Below, piece by piece: positions 31,665 through 39,303 of a stretch of 64,000 nt of DNA. Within the stretch, counting starts at the first letter, position 1. Each line of letters begins with the position of its first letter. The position numbers were made by a program, and so were the translations under genes. The notes beneath the pieces are model-generated. The model was not told the origin of the DNA. It searched no databases and saw nothing but the letters and a program-made list of their open reading frames with translations. Origin of the DNA: Paraconexibacter antarcticus (lineage in GTDB: Bacteria > Actinomycetota > Thermoleophilia > Solirubrobacterales > Solirubrobacteraceae); NCBI RefSeq assembly GCF_024220175.1, contig NZ_CP098502.1, positions 1,550,001 through 1,614,000 of the forward strand, in the 5' to 3' direction.

Positions 31665-33062
31665 TCAGGGCGTCGGGGCGGCCGGGACGGTCAGGCGGAA
31701 GACGGTCCGCCCGTCGGCGGGCGCGAGCGTGAGGTCCCCGTCCATGCGGTGTGCGAGCTCCCGGCCGATGGCGAGGCCGAGCCCGAACCCGGGCGTCGCG
31801 TGCGACGCCCGCTCGAAGCGGAGGAAGACGCGCTCGCGGTCCTCCGGGGCGATGCCGGGACCGTCGTCGGCGACGGTCACCTCGACCGCGCCGTCGCCGC
31901 GCGACGCGACGGCGACCGCGATCTCGCCGCCGCGCTCGGGACCGTGTGAGAAGGCGTTGTCGACGAGGATCCGGATGACCTGTGCGACCGCCCCCGGGTC
32001 TCCGGACGCCCACACCTGGTCGGGGGCGTCGAGCGCGAGTGCCCTGTCCGCCTCGCCCGCGCGCAGCGCGAACTCGGCGACGACCGAGCGCGCCACCTCG
32101 CCGACGTTCACCGGCTCGCGGCGGACGGGGATGCCGGCGTCCACCCGGCTGAGGTCGAGCAGGTCGCTCGCGAGCCGGCCGAGCCGCTCGGCCTGGGCCT
32201 CGGCCCCGCAGGCCTGGCGCCGCGCGTCGGCGAGGTCGGGCGCGTCGCTGTGGAGGTCGTCGCGCAGGAGGTCGAGCATGAGGCGCAGCGACGAGAGCGG
32301 CGTGCGCAGCTCGTGGGAAGCGGTGGCGACGAACGAGCGCCGGGCCTGCTCCTCCTCCCGGAGATGGTCCTGCATCGTCGCGAGCGCGCGCGTGAGGTCG
32401 CCGACCTCGTCCCGCGTCGTGTCGGCGCGCATCTCCACGACGGGGCCGAGCTCGGCGACGCGCAGGGCGGTGTCACGCAGGGCGCGGAGGCGCCGGACGA
32501 GGCGTCCCGCGAGCAGGAGGCCGAGCAGGAGCGCGATGGCGAGGCTGATGACCGCCGCCTTCAGGAAGGCCCGCTTGACCACCGAGGCGGCGTCACGGAC
32601 GTCGTTGAGCCGGCGCTCCGCGACGACGACGAGGCGCATGCCGCCGATGTGCACGGGGAGCAGCACCCGGGCCATGACGGTCGGGCCCGACCCCACGACG
32701 GTGCCTGTCGTGCTCCTCGTCCGCAGCGCGGCCGGCGGGACGCGTCGCTCGGCGCTGTCGTCCGGGTCCGTCGCGGCCACGACCTTCCCGCGGAGGGTGA
32801 GGATCGTGATCTCCGCGCCCGTCTGCCGGCGCAGCTCGCGGGCGGCGGGGAGCAGCGCCGCGCCGCCGCCACGCACGTCGGAGAGCGGGAGCTGCTCGAG
32901 CGTCGCGCGCTGGGCTCCGACCGCGGCCACGAGGGTGTCGGTGCCGTCCTGGAGCAGGCGCGACTCGAGCGGCGAGAGGAGGAGCACCGCGGCGACGGCG
33001 AGGGTGACGGCGCTCCCCAGGACGAGCGCGCCGACGAGCCGGCCGCGGAGGCCGCGCAGCAC
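31665..33062 (-). CDS. Sensor histidine kinase of a two-component system
   Basis: The 465-residue protein has two membrane helices (about 7-30, GALVLGSAVTLAVAAVLLLS, and about 180-203, AAVISLAIALLLGLLLAGRL), an extracytoplasmic region between them, and a HAMP-like linker. The dimerisation domain contains FVATASHELRTPLSSLRLML (His phosphorylated). The ATPase domain has IRILVDNAFSHGPERGGEIA (N box), VTVADDGPGIAPEDRERVFL (G1) and TPGFGLGLAIGRELAHRMDG (G2). GTG 33062 lies 4 bases after the stop of its response regulator, so the pair is an operon. The signal it senses is unknown. Confidence 0.92.
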   Translation of the reverse strand: MLRGLRGRLVGALVLGSAVTLAVAAVLLLSPLESRLLQDGTDTLVAAVGAQRATLEQLPLSDVRGGGAALLPAARELRRQTGAEITILTLRGKVVAATDPDDSAERRVPPAALRTRSTTGTVVGSGPTVMARVLLPVHIGGMRLVVVAERRLNDVRDAASVVKRAFLKAAVISLAIALLLGLLLAGRLVRRLRALRDTALRVAELGPVVEMRADTTRDEVGDLTRALATMQDHLREEEQARRSFVATASHELRTPLSSLRLMLDLLRDDLHSDAPDLADARRQACGAEAQAERLGRLASDLLDLSRVDAGIPVRREPVNVGEVARSVVAEFALRAGEADRALALDAPDQVWASGDPGAVAQVIRILVDNAFSHGPERGGEIAVAVASRGDGAVEVTVADDGPGIAPEDRERVFLRFERASHATPGFGLGLAIGRELAHRMDGDLTLAPADGRTVFRLTVPAAPTP

Positions 33063-33066
33063 CGGG

Positions 33067-33768
33067 CTACCGCTCGCGGATCCGGTAGCCGGCCCCGCGC
33101 ACGGTGAGGATGAGCTGCGGGTCCTCGGGGGCGTCCTCGAGCTTCTCGCGCAGGTGGCGGATGTGGACGTCGATCCCGCGCGGATCGCGGTACGCACTGT
33201 CGCCCCAGATCGCGCGCAGCAGCTCCTGGCGGTTGAACAGGGTGCCCGGCGAGAGCATCATCGCGCGCAGGACCTCGAACTCGGAGAAGGTGAGGGCGAC
33301 CTCCTGGCCGGCCCGTCGCACCTCACGGCGGCGGATGTCGAGGACGATGTCCCCGGCCTGCAGGACTTCGCCGCCGAGGGCCTGGGACCCGCCGCGGCGG
33401 AGCACCGCCCGCATGCGGCTGCGCAGCTCGGCGGGGCGGAACGGCTTGACGACGTAGTCGTCGGCGCCGGCCTCGAGGCCGAGCACGGCGTCGACCTCGC
33501 CGTCACGGGCGGTCAGCATGATGATCGCCAGGACGTTCCGCCGGCGTCGCAGCTCGCGGCAGACCTCGTAGCCGTCCGGGCTTCCCGGTCCGAGCGAGAT
33601 GTCGAGCAGCAGGACGTCGAACGCGCCGGTCGTCGCCTGGTCCAGCGCCGCCCGGCCGTCGGCGACCGCGACGACCTGGTGTCCCTCCCGCTCGAAGGAC
33701 TCACGCAGGGCTTCGCGGAGCGCCGACTCGTCGTCGCAGATGAGGATGCGCATCGTGGAGTCGACCAT
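33067..33768 (-). CDS. OmpR/PhoB-family response regulator
   Basis: The 233-residue protein has a receiver with acidic pocket ILICDDE (Asp12, Asp13), phospho-acceptor Asp56 in VLLLDIS and Lys in VVKPFRPAELRS. A winged-helix DNA-binding domain follows: VALTFSEFEVLRAMMLSPGT, then RQELLRAIWGDSAYRDPRGI and DVHIRHLREKLEDAP with VRGAGYRI. It is transcribed with the kinase just downstream and binds DNA as a dimer when phosphorylated. The MprF-like gene follows further upstream on the same strand, 81 bases away; it could be a target. Confidence 0.94.
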   Translation of the reverse strand: MVDSTMRILICDDESALREALRESFEREGHQVVAVADGRAALDQATTGAFDVLLLDISLGPGSPDGYEVCRELRRRRNVLAIIMLTARDGEVDAVLGLEAGADDYVVKPFRPAELRSRMRAVLRRGGSQALGGEVLQAGDIVLDIRRREVRRAGQEVALTFSEFEVLRAMMLSPGTLFNRQELLRAIWGDSAYRDPRGIDVHIRHLREKLEDAPEDPQLILTVRGAGYRIRER

Positions 33769-33849
33769 CGGCGCAGACCGTACACCGGCTCCGCTCCGTC
33801 ACCGCCGCCGGCACGGCGCCGGCCGCCGGCCCGGCGCCCCCGGACGGCC

Positions 33850-35820
33850 TCATGCGGCGGCGGGGACGGCGCGGGGGAGGCGCAGCGCCGGCTTCGGGAG
33901 CTGACCCTCCGCCCACATCGCGGCGAGGGCGGTGCGCGGGAGGGCGGCCACGCCCTCGAACAGCAGGTACCGCGGCTGCCAGCGGGGGAAGAACTTCGCG
34001 TTGTAGCGGTACAGGCTCTCGATCTGGAAGTACGGGTTGGCCCACCGCATGACGCGCCCGAGCGCGCGGTCGAGGGCGCCCGCGGGGGCCTGCATGACGC
34101 GCGCGAACGCGGCGAAGTTCAGCGACACCTCGGCGATGCCGCGCTCGCGGGCGAGTTCGATCGAGCGGACGACGAGGAAGTCGGTGAGGCCGTTCGGCGT
34201 GTCGCGGTCGCGGCGCATCGCGCTGAGCGACAGCGTGTGGCCGTCGGCCGACGGGACGAAGTGCAGGAAGGCCCGGACCGCTCCCGCCTCGTCGCGGGCG
34301 AGCACGAGCAGCGTGTCGGCGAGAACCGGGTTCGCGAGCGTGTCCATGGCCATCGAGAAGCCGCGCTCGGCCGCGCCGTCGCGCCAGCGCGCCGAGATGC
34401 CCTCGAGGGTGGCGAGCGTCGCGGCGTCGGCGGCCCCGACCGTCGTCGCCTCCGCGGTGTAGCCGGCCGCGGTGACGCGGGAGACGGCCTGCCGGACCTT
34501 CTTGATCGGCTTGCCGGTGAGCGTGAACGCCGCGGTGTCGACGAGCGCCTCGTCGCCGACGTAGAAGCGCTGCAGACCGGCGTCACGGGCGAGCTCGGAG
34601 AACGTCTCGCTCGCCCCGACGGCGCCGAGCCGCAGCCCGTGGCGCTCCGCGTGCGCGCAGACCTCCCGCAGGAGCCCCGGAAGCGCGTCCGCCGGGCCGA
34701 CGGGGTCGCCGGCGAGGAGCATGACGCCGCCCTCGATGCGGTAGGCCGCGAAGGCGCGGCGGTCGGCGCTGAACAGGCGCGGGAGGTCCTCCCGGAGCTT
34801 GAAGAAGCTCAGGCTGTCCCGCCCGTGGGCCAGGACGACTTCGTGGGCCTGCCGCGACTCGGCACACGGGAGGGCGGCGGCCCGCGGCGCTCGCAGGAGC
34901 AGGTGGGCGATGCGCGCCGCGGCCATGATCGCGACGGCACCGACGATCGCGGGGATCGACGCGAAGGGACCGCTGAACGAGAACGGGCCGTGGCTCAGGG
35001 TGAGCAGCGCGACGGTCTCGTGCCACACGTTCGCGGCGGAGCGGCCCGGCGCCGTCCACAGCGCGCCGGTGACGACGGCCGCCCCCGTGGCCACCGCGCC
35101 GGCGGCGGTGAGGACGGCCTCGCGGGCGACGGTCAGCGGCACCCGGTCCTGGGCGACCGCGAACGCGCTGCGACCCCACACGAGCAGTCCGGCGAGCGCC
35201 CAGCTCAGCAGCGCCTCCTCGACGTCGAGGCCCCGGACGACGTCGAGCGCGCCGACGGTGACGAGCAGCACGATCGCGAGCGTGGCGGCGCGTCGCCGGC
35301 GCCGCCGGAGGAAGGCGGCGGCGGCCACGAGGCCGAGCCCGGCCGAGAGCGTCAGCGCGTGGGCGCTCACGATGAGCTCCGCCGGCAGGGCGGCGGCCAT
35401 CACGTGCAGGCGGCCGGGGAGCTCCGGCGTGACTGCGGAGACGATGTTCACGGCGCCGACCCCGCCGACGAGCCAGGCCGAGAGGGGCGGGAGCCACGCC
35501 GCGCGGTGCGCGGGCCGCAGCGGCCGCGGCGGGCGGTGGAGCCCGACCGACCAGGCGCCGCTGTCGCGCGTGCCCGGGAAAAGGTCGCGCCAGTCCTTGG
35601 CGACGAGGTACGCGCCGGCCGCACCGGCGACGAGGGCCAGGGTCGTGCCGCAGACGCCGACGGACCACGCGACGAGGGCGCTCACCGCGACCACCAGGCC
35701 CGCGTGCCACTCGTGGATGCGGCGGCCGAGCACGTGCAGCCGCGGGCCGAGCGCGTGGCGCTCGAGGCGCAGCGGCCGTGCCCGGGCCGGGGGTGCGACG
35801 GCGGAGACTCGGGTGGCCAT
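33850..35820 (-). CDS. MprF-like membrane protein with C-terminal DUF2156 acyltransferase domain
   Basis: The 656-residue protein has about seven membrane helices in residues 35-325 (VSALVAWSVGVCGTTLALVA, WLPPLSAWLVGGVGAVNIVS, LTLSAGLGLVAAAAFL, a pair near 185-235 and IPAIVGAVAIMAAARIAHLL). A cytosolic C-terminal GNAT-like DUF2156 domain (about 335-640) follows with FAAYRIEGGVMLLAGDPVGP, RQAVSRVTAAGYTAEATTVG, FLHFVPSADGHTLSLSAMRR and FFPRWQPRYLLFEGVAALPR. Such proteins transfer lysine or alanine from charged tRNA to phosphatidylglycerol and lower the negative surface charge, giving resistance to cationic peptides. Its amino acid donor is unknown. Ends immediately before the two-component system. 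Confidence 0.83.
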   Translation of the reverse strand: MATRVSAVAPPARARPLRLERHALGPRLHVLGRRIHEWHAGLVVAVSALVAWSVGVCGTTLALVAGAAGAYLVAKDWRDLFPGTRDSGAWSVGLHRPPRPLRPAHRAAWLPPLSAWLVGGVGAVNIVSAVTPELPGRLHVMAAALPAELIVSAHALTLSAGLGLVAAAAFLRRRRRRAATLAIVLLVTVGALDVVRGLDVEEALLSWALAGLLVWGRSAFAVAQDRVPLTVAREAVLTAAGAVATGAAVVTGALWTAPGRSAANVWHETVALLTLSHGPFSFSGPFASIPAIVGAVAIMAAARIAHLLLRAPRAAALPCAESRQAHEVVLAHGRDSLSFFKLREDLPRLFSADRRAFAAYRIEGGVMLLAGDPVGPADALPGLLREVCAHAERHGLRLGAVGASETFSELARDAGLQRFYVGDEALVDTAAFTLTGKPIKKVRQAVSRVTAAGYTAEATTVGAADAATLATLEGISARWRDGAAERGFSMAMDTLANPVLADTLLVLARDEAGAVRAFLHFVPSADGHTLSLSAMRRDRDTPNGLTDFLVVRSIELARERGIAEVSLNFAAFARVMQAPAGALDRALGRVMRWANPYFQIESLYRYNAKFFPRWQPRYLLFEGVAALPRTALAAMWAEGQLPKPALRLPRAVPAAA

Positions 35821-35877
35821 GCTCCGGAGGCTGCCGCACCGCGCATTGGGCCGGGCGGGGCCGGTGTGGGGATCGTG

Positions 35878-37731
35878 TTAGGAGCTCGCGCGGGCGCTCA
35901 GCCGGTACAGGGTCCCCGGAGGCTGGCCGGCGGCGCCGCTGACGTCGACCGCGTGGCGCCGTTCCCAGCGGATCACCGGTGCGCAGCGGGTCGACGTCGC
36001 CGCGCACGCGCTCGGGTCGATGAGGACGTACCGCACGTGGCCCGACATGACCTGCGCGGCGAGGGCGGCGGGCGTCAGGAGCGGGCGGTCGTAGAGGCTC
36101 GTGAGCATGAGGACCGGGCGGCCGTCGTGCACGATCAGCGGGCCGGCCTCGGCCGGCGCGGTGCTCGCCGTCTCGTAGCGGGCGCCGTGCTGGCGGGCGA
36201 GGAGGAAACGGCTCAGCGCGGCGACGCGGGCGGGCGCGATGTACCCCGGACGACCCGAGTCGGCCGCGCCGGTGCGGACCAGCTGCATGCTGCCGGCGAG
36301 CGGGACGAGCAGGACGGCGGCCGTCGCGAAGGCGGCGACGGCGGCGCCCGGGACCGGCCCGCGCGTGCGCCCGCCGCGGGCCGCGAAGGCGAGGGGCAGC
36401 CCGGCGGTCACGAGGACGAGGAGGACGGCGCCGGCGGCCACGCCGGCGCCCGCACCGGCGACGAACGGTCCGAGCCCCGCGGTGACCGCGAGCGCCGCGA
36501 TCAGCGAGGCGCGCGCCGCTCCTCCGGCCCGCCGGGCGGAGGTGAGGGCCGCGACGGCCACGCCGATCGTCCCCGCGATCGCCGGGGTGAAGGCCTCGAG
36601 GTACCGCGGATGCAGCCGGCCGACGTGGCTGAAGAGGACGAAGCCGGTGAGCAGCCAGACGGCCAGGAAGCACACGCCGGCGCCATACCGGGCCGCGTCG
36701 CGCTCCGGACGCCCGGCCCCGGTCCGCCGCCGCTGCACGACGCCGGCGGTCGCCGCCGCCGCCCCGAGCAGGAGCGCGGCCAGGAGCACCGAGCCGACGA
36801 GGCGGCCCTCGAGCGCTCCCCCCGGCGCGAACAGACGGGCGGGCCCGGCCGGGTCCAGCCGGCGGAGCGCCGGCGTCGGCCCCACACGCAGCCGAGCGAG
36901 CCCGTTGTAGCCGAACGTGACGTCCCAGACGCTGCCGTTCGTCGAGCCGATCGGGAACGGGCGCGGCCCCGGCATGACGCTGACCGCCGTGAGCCACGAC
37001 AGGCCCACCGCGACCATCGCGCCGCCCGCGGCGAGCAGGTGGAGGAGGCGGCGGCGCCACGGCGCCTCGGAGAGCAGCAGCGCGAGGACGGCGAGCCCCG
37101 GCAGCGCGACGAGCGACTCGAAGAGCTTCACCTCGAACGCCAGGCCCATCGCCGCGCCGGCTCCGGCGAGCGGCAGCAGCCGCCCGCGCGGTCCGGCCCG
37201 GACGACGAGCCAGGCCGCGGCGAGGATCAGCAGCGTCATCACCGAGTCCATCGTGTCGCTGCGCGCCGTCATCACCGACACGGGCAGCACCGCGAGCACC
37301 GACGCGGACACGAGGCCGGCACGCCGCCCGAAGAGCCGGCGGACGAGGTCGTACAGGAGCGGGATGGCCAGGATGCCCGCGGTCACCTCCGGCAGGCGCA
37401 GGGCGACGGGCGTGAAGCCGAGGAGCTTCGTGCTCGCCACCTGAAGCCACAGGTCCACGGGCGTCTTGTCGATCGAGACCTGCCCCGTGGGGTCGTAGGC
37501 GCCGTAGAAGAACGCGTGCCACGAGCGGCCCATGCTGCGGACCGCCGCGTCGTAGTAGGGATTCGCCCCGACCCGGCCGAAGTCCCACAGGCGCAGCGCC
37601 GCGCCGAGCAGCGCGACGAGCACCGGTGCCGCCCACGGACGACCACCGCTGCCCGCGGGCGGCACTGCGCCACGGGACCGGCTGACCGGCGACGCGACCG
37701 GACGAGGCCGTGCGGCGGTCGTGCCGGTCAC
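35878..37731 (-). CDS. GT39-family (ArnT/PMT-like) glycosyltransferase
   Basis: The 617-residue polytopic protein starts from a GTG at 37731. The first helix is followed by GRVGANPYYDAAVRSMGRSW, where the Asp is the usual catalytic residue of GT39 enzymes, and SWHAFFYGAYDPTGQVSIDK. About ten more helices follow, e.g. LVSASVLAVLPVSVMTARSD, LLALPGLAVLALLLSEAPWR and LLAALLLGAAAATAGVVQRR. A soluble C-terminal part begins near 500 (SGHVRYVLIDPSACAATSTR). GT39 enzymes take sugar from a polyprenyl phosphate donor and place it on envelope glycans or proteins outside the cell. It lies 58 bases from the MprF-like gene, same strand, and may be in one envelope-modification operon. Confidence 0.86.
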   Translation of the reverse strand: MTGTTAARPRPVASPVSRSRGAVPPAGSGGRPWAAPVLVALLGAALRLWDFGRVGANPYYDAAVRSMGRSWHAFFYGAYDPTGQVSIDKTPVDLWLQVASTKLLGFTPVALRLPEVTAGILAIPLLYDLVRRLFGRRAGLVSASVLAVLPVSVMTARSDTMDSVMTLLILAAAWLVVRAGPRGRLLPLAGAGAAMGLAFEVKLFESLVALPGLAVLALLLSEAPWRRRLLHLLAAGGAMVAVGLSWLTAVSVMPGPRPFPIGSTNGSVWDVTFGYNGLARLRVGPTPALRRLDPAGPARLFAPGGALEGRLVGSVLLAALLLGAAAATAGVVQRRRTGAGRPERDAARYGAGVCFLAVWLLTGFVLFSHVGRLHPRYLEAFTPAIAGTIGVAVAALTSARRAGGAARASLIAALAVTAGLGPFVAGAGAGVAAGAVLLVLVTAGLPLAFAARGGRTRGPVPGAAVAAFATAAVLLVPLAGSMQLVRTGAADSGRPGYIAPARVAALSRFLLARQHGARYETASTAPAEAGPLIVHDGRPVLMLTSLYDRPLLTPAALAAQVMSGHVRYVLIDPSACAATSTRCAPVIRWERRHAVDVSGAAGQPPGTLYRLSARASS

Positions 37732-37906
37732 GCGGGCCTCACCGGGAAGGGCATGGGCTCCATGGTCGCCGACGTCGCCTTGGCTTCGGTGGGGCTCGTG
37801 TTAGCGCTGCGTTGGGGTCGTGATCGCCGGCCGCCCGGGGTGGCATCGGGCGTCGAGCGTCGCGGTCGCGGTGATCGGCCATCGCGGACGCGGTGCATCG
37901 CGAACG

Positions 37907-37922
37907 CGAACGCGAAAGTTCG
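37907..37922. repeat. Inverted repeat upstream of the SGNH hydrolase gene
   Basis: CGAAC-GCGAAA-GTTCG, two 5-bp arms with a 6-base spacer, sits 14 bases before the ATG at 37937. It resembles an actinobacterial SOS box (CGAAC-N4-GTTCG) but the spacer is two bases too long. It may be an operator of an unrelated protein. Confidence 0.3.
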
Positions 37923-37936
37923 GTTATGGTCGCGAG

Positions 37937-39088
37937 ATGCTGTGGAGGCGCCGCGTCCTGTCCATCCTCGCCGTGCTCATGCCGCTGGCGCTGCCCGGCC
38001 GCGCCGCCGCCGCGCCGCCGCCGACCGCGGTCGTGTCGATGGGGGACTCGTACATCTCCGGCGAGGGCGGGCGGTGGCTCGGCAACAGCCCGGACAACGC
38101 CGGCAGCCGGGACGGGACCGACCGCGCCTGCGTCTTCACCCTCGGCGTGTGCAGCAGCTACGACGAGAGCATGGTCTACCTCGACGGGACCGCCGCCGAC
38201 GGCTGCCATCGCTCCGACGTCGCGGAGGTCCGCTCCGCCCGGCTCGCGGTGGACCGGCGCATCAACATCGCCTGCTCGGGCGGCGTCAGCAGCGACCTCT
38301 ACCGCTCCACGAACGGCGGGACGTCGGCGCACGGCGAGCCGCCGCAGGCCGATCAGCTGCTGCCGATCGCCCAGCAGAACCGCGTGCGCATGATCATCGT
38401 CGCGGTCGGCGGCAACGACCTCGGGTTCGCGTCGATCGTGCAGGCGTGCTTCACCGCGTACGAGGAGCACACGGCGCCGTGCTCGCAGACGGAGGCATAC
38501 CGGCTGACCCCGGACGCCCTCGCCGTCGCGCAGGCGAAGGTCGCCAAGGCGATCGACGAGATCCGGGCTGTCATGCGCCAGGCCGGTTACGCGGACGGGG
38601 ACTACCGGCTCGTGCTGCAGACCTACCCGTCCGTCATCCCGCGCGCGAGCGACGCCCGGTACCTGGAGGCCGATCCCGAGCGGACCGTCTACGGCTGCCC
38701 GTTCTACGACGTCGACATGACGTGGGGCCACGACGTCGCGGCGCCCGCGATCGGGTCGATGGTGAAGGCGGCCGCCGCGTCGCGCGGGGTCGCCACCCTC
38801 GACCTGCGCAGCGCCTTCCAGGGGCACGAGTTCTGCAGCGTCCACGACGCCGCCGTGAGCCCGCTCGCCCCGCCGTCGGCGAGCACCTCCGAGTGGGGCC
38901 GGGCGCTCAGCGCGAGCACGATCACCCAGGGCGAGACCCAGGAGGTCTTCCATCCCGACGCGTTCGGCCAGCAGGCGCTCGGCGACTGCCTCGGCCTCCT
39001 GTACGCGGCACATCCGGGCAGCTACGCCTGCGCGGGCGCGCCGGGGATCACGCCCGACCAGATGACGCTCGGCCCGGCGACCGGCTGA
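37937..39088 (+). CDS. Secreted SGNH/GDSL-family hydrolase
   Basis: The 383-residue protein has a signal peptide (WRRRVLSILAVLMPLALPGR). The family blocks are VSMGDSYISGEGGRW near 36 (nucleophile Ser38), CSGGVSSDLYRST (oxyanion Gly), VAVGGNDLGFASIVQ (block III Asn) and VFHPDAFGQQALG (catalytic Asp/His). Cys residues in CVFTLGVCSSY and GCPFYD suggest disulfides outside the cell. Members cleave esters, e.g. lipids, xylan acetyl groups or polyesters; the substrate is not known here. The sequence is typical of actinobacterial secreted SGNH lipases of 350-400 residues. The ATG at 37937 fits the signal; the frame is open further upstream without a signal. Confidence 0.88.
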   Translation: MLWRRRVLSILAVLMPLALPGRAAAAPPPTAVVSMGDSYISGEGGRWLGNSPDNAGSRDGTDRACVFTLGVCSSYDESMVYLDGTAADGCHRSDVAEVRSARLAVDRRINIACSGGVSSDLYRSTNGGTSAHGEPPQADQLLPIAQQNRVRMIIVAVGGNDLGFASIVQACFTAYEEHTAPCSQTEAYRLTPDALAVAQAKVAKAIDEIRAVMRQAGYADGDYRLVLQTYPSVIPRASDARYLEADPERTVYGCPFYDVDMTWGHDVAAPAIGSMVKAAAASRGVATLDLRSAFQGHEFCSVHDAAVSPLAPPSASTSEWGRALSASTITQGETQEVFHPDAFGQQALGDCLGLLYAAHPGSYACAGAPGITPDQMTLGPATG

Positions 39089-39247
39089 CCGGCCGGCCGG
39101 CCCTCGGCCTCCGCCGGACCCACCGCGGGGGCGCCATGCGGCCTGTCTTCTGCCGGAGACGACGTGCGCGATCCGCCGGGCCCGGCGCGGTTTGCGCGGC
39201 GGTCAGGCGCGAGCGCGCGGCGTGCGTTCTAGGTGTGAACGACGACG

Positions 39248-39283
39248 GGCGCCGGTGTTCCGCGATGGAACCCCGGCGCCTTT
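39248..39283 (+). terminator. Long hairpin terminator after the SGNH gene
   Basis: The arms GGCGCCGG (39248-39255) and CCGGCGCC (39273-39280) pair, with an inner stem GTTCC/GGAAC around a GCGAT loop. TTT follows on the + strand. It lies between two convergent genes and probably stops both. Confidence 0.6.
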
Positions 39284-39303
39284 CGGTCACGTCGCCCGCG
39301 GGC

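Noticed and set aside
37907-37922. SOS (LexA) box upstream of the SGNH hydrolase
   Set aside because: Arms match but the spacer is 6 instead of 4 bases, and the gene is not a DNA-repair gene.
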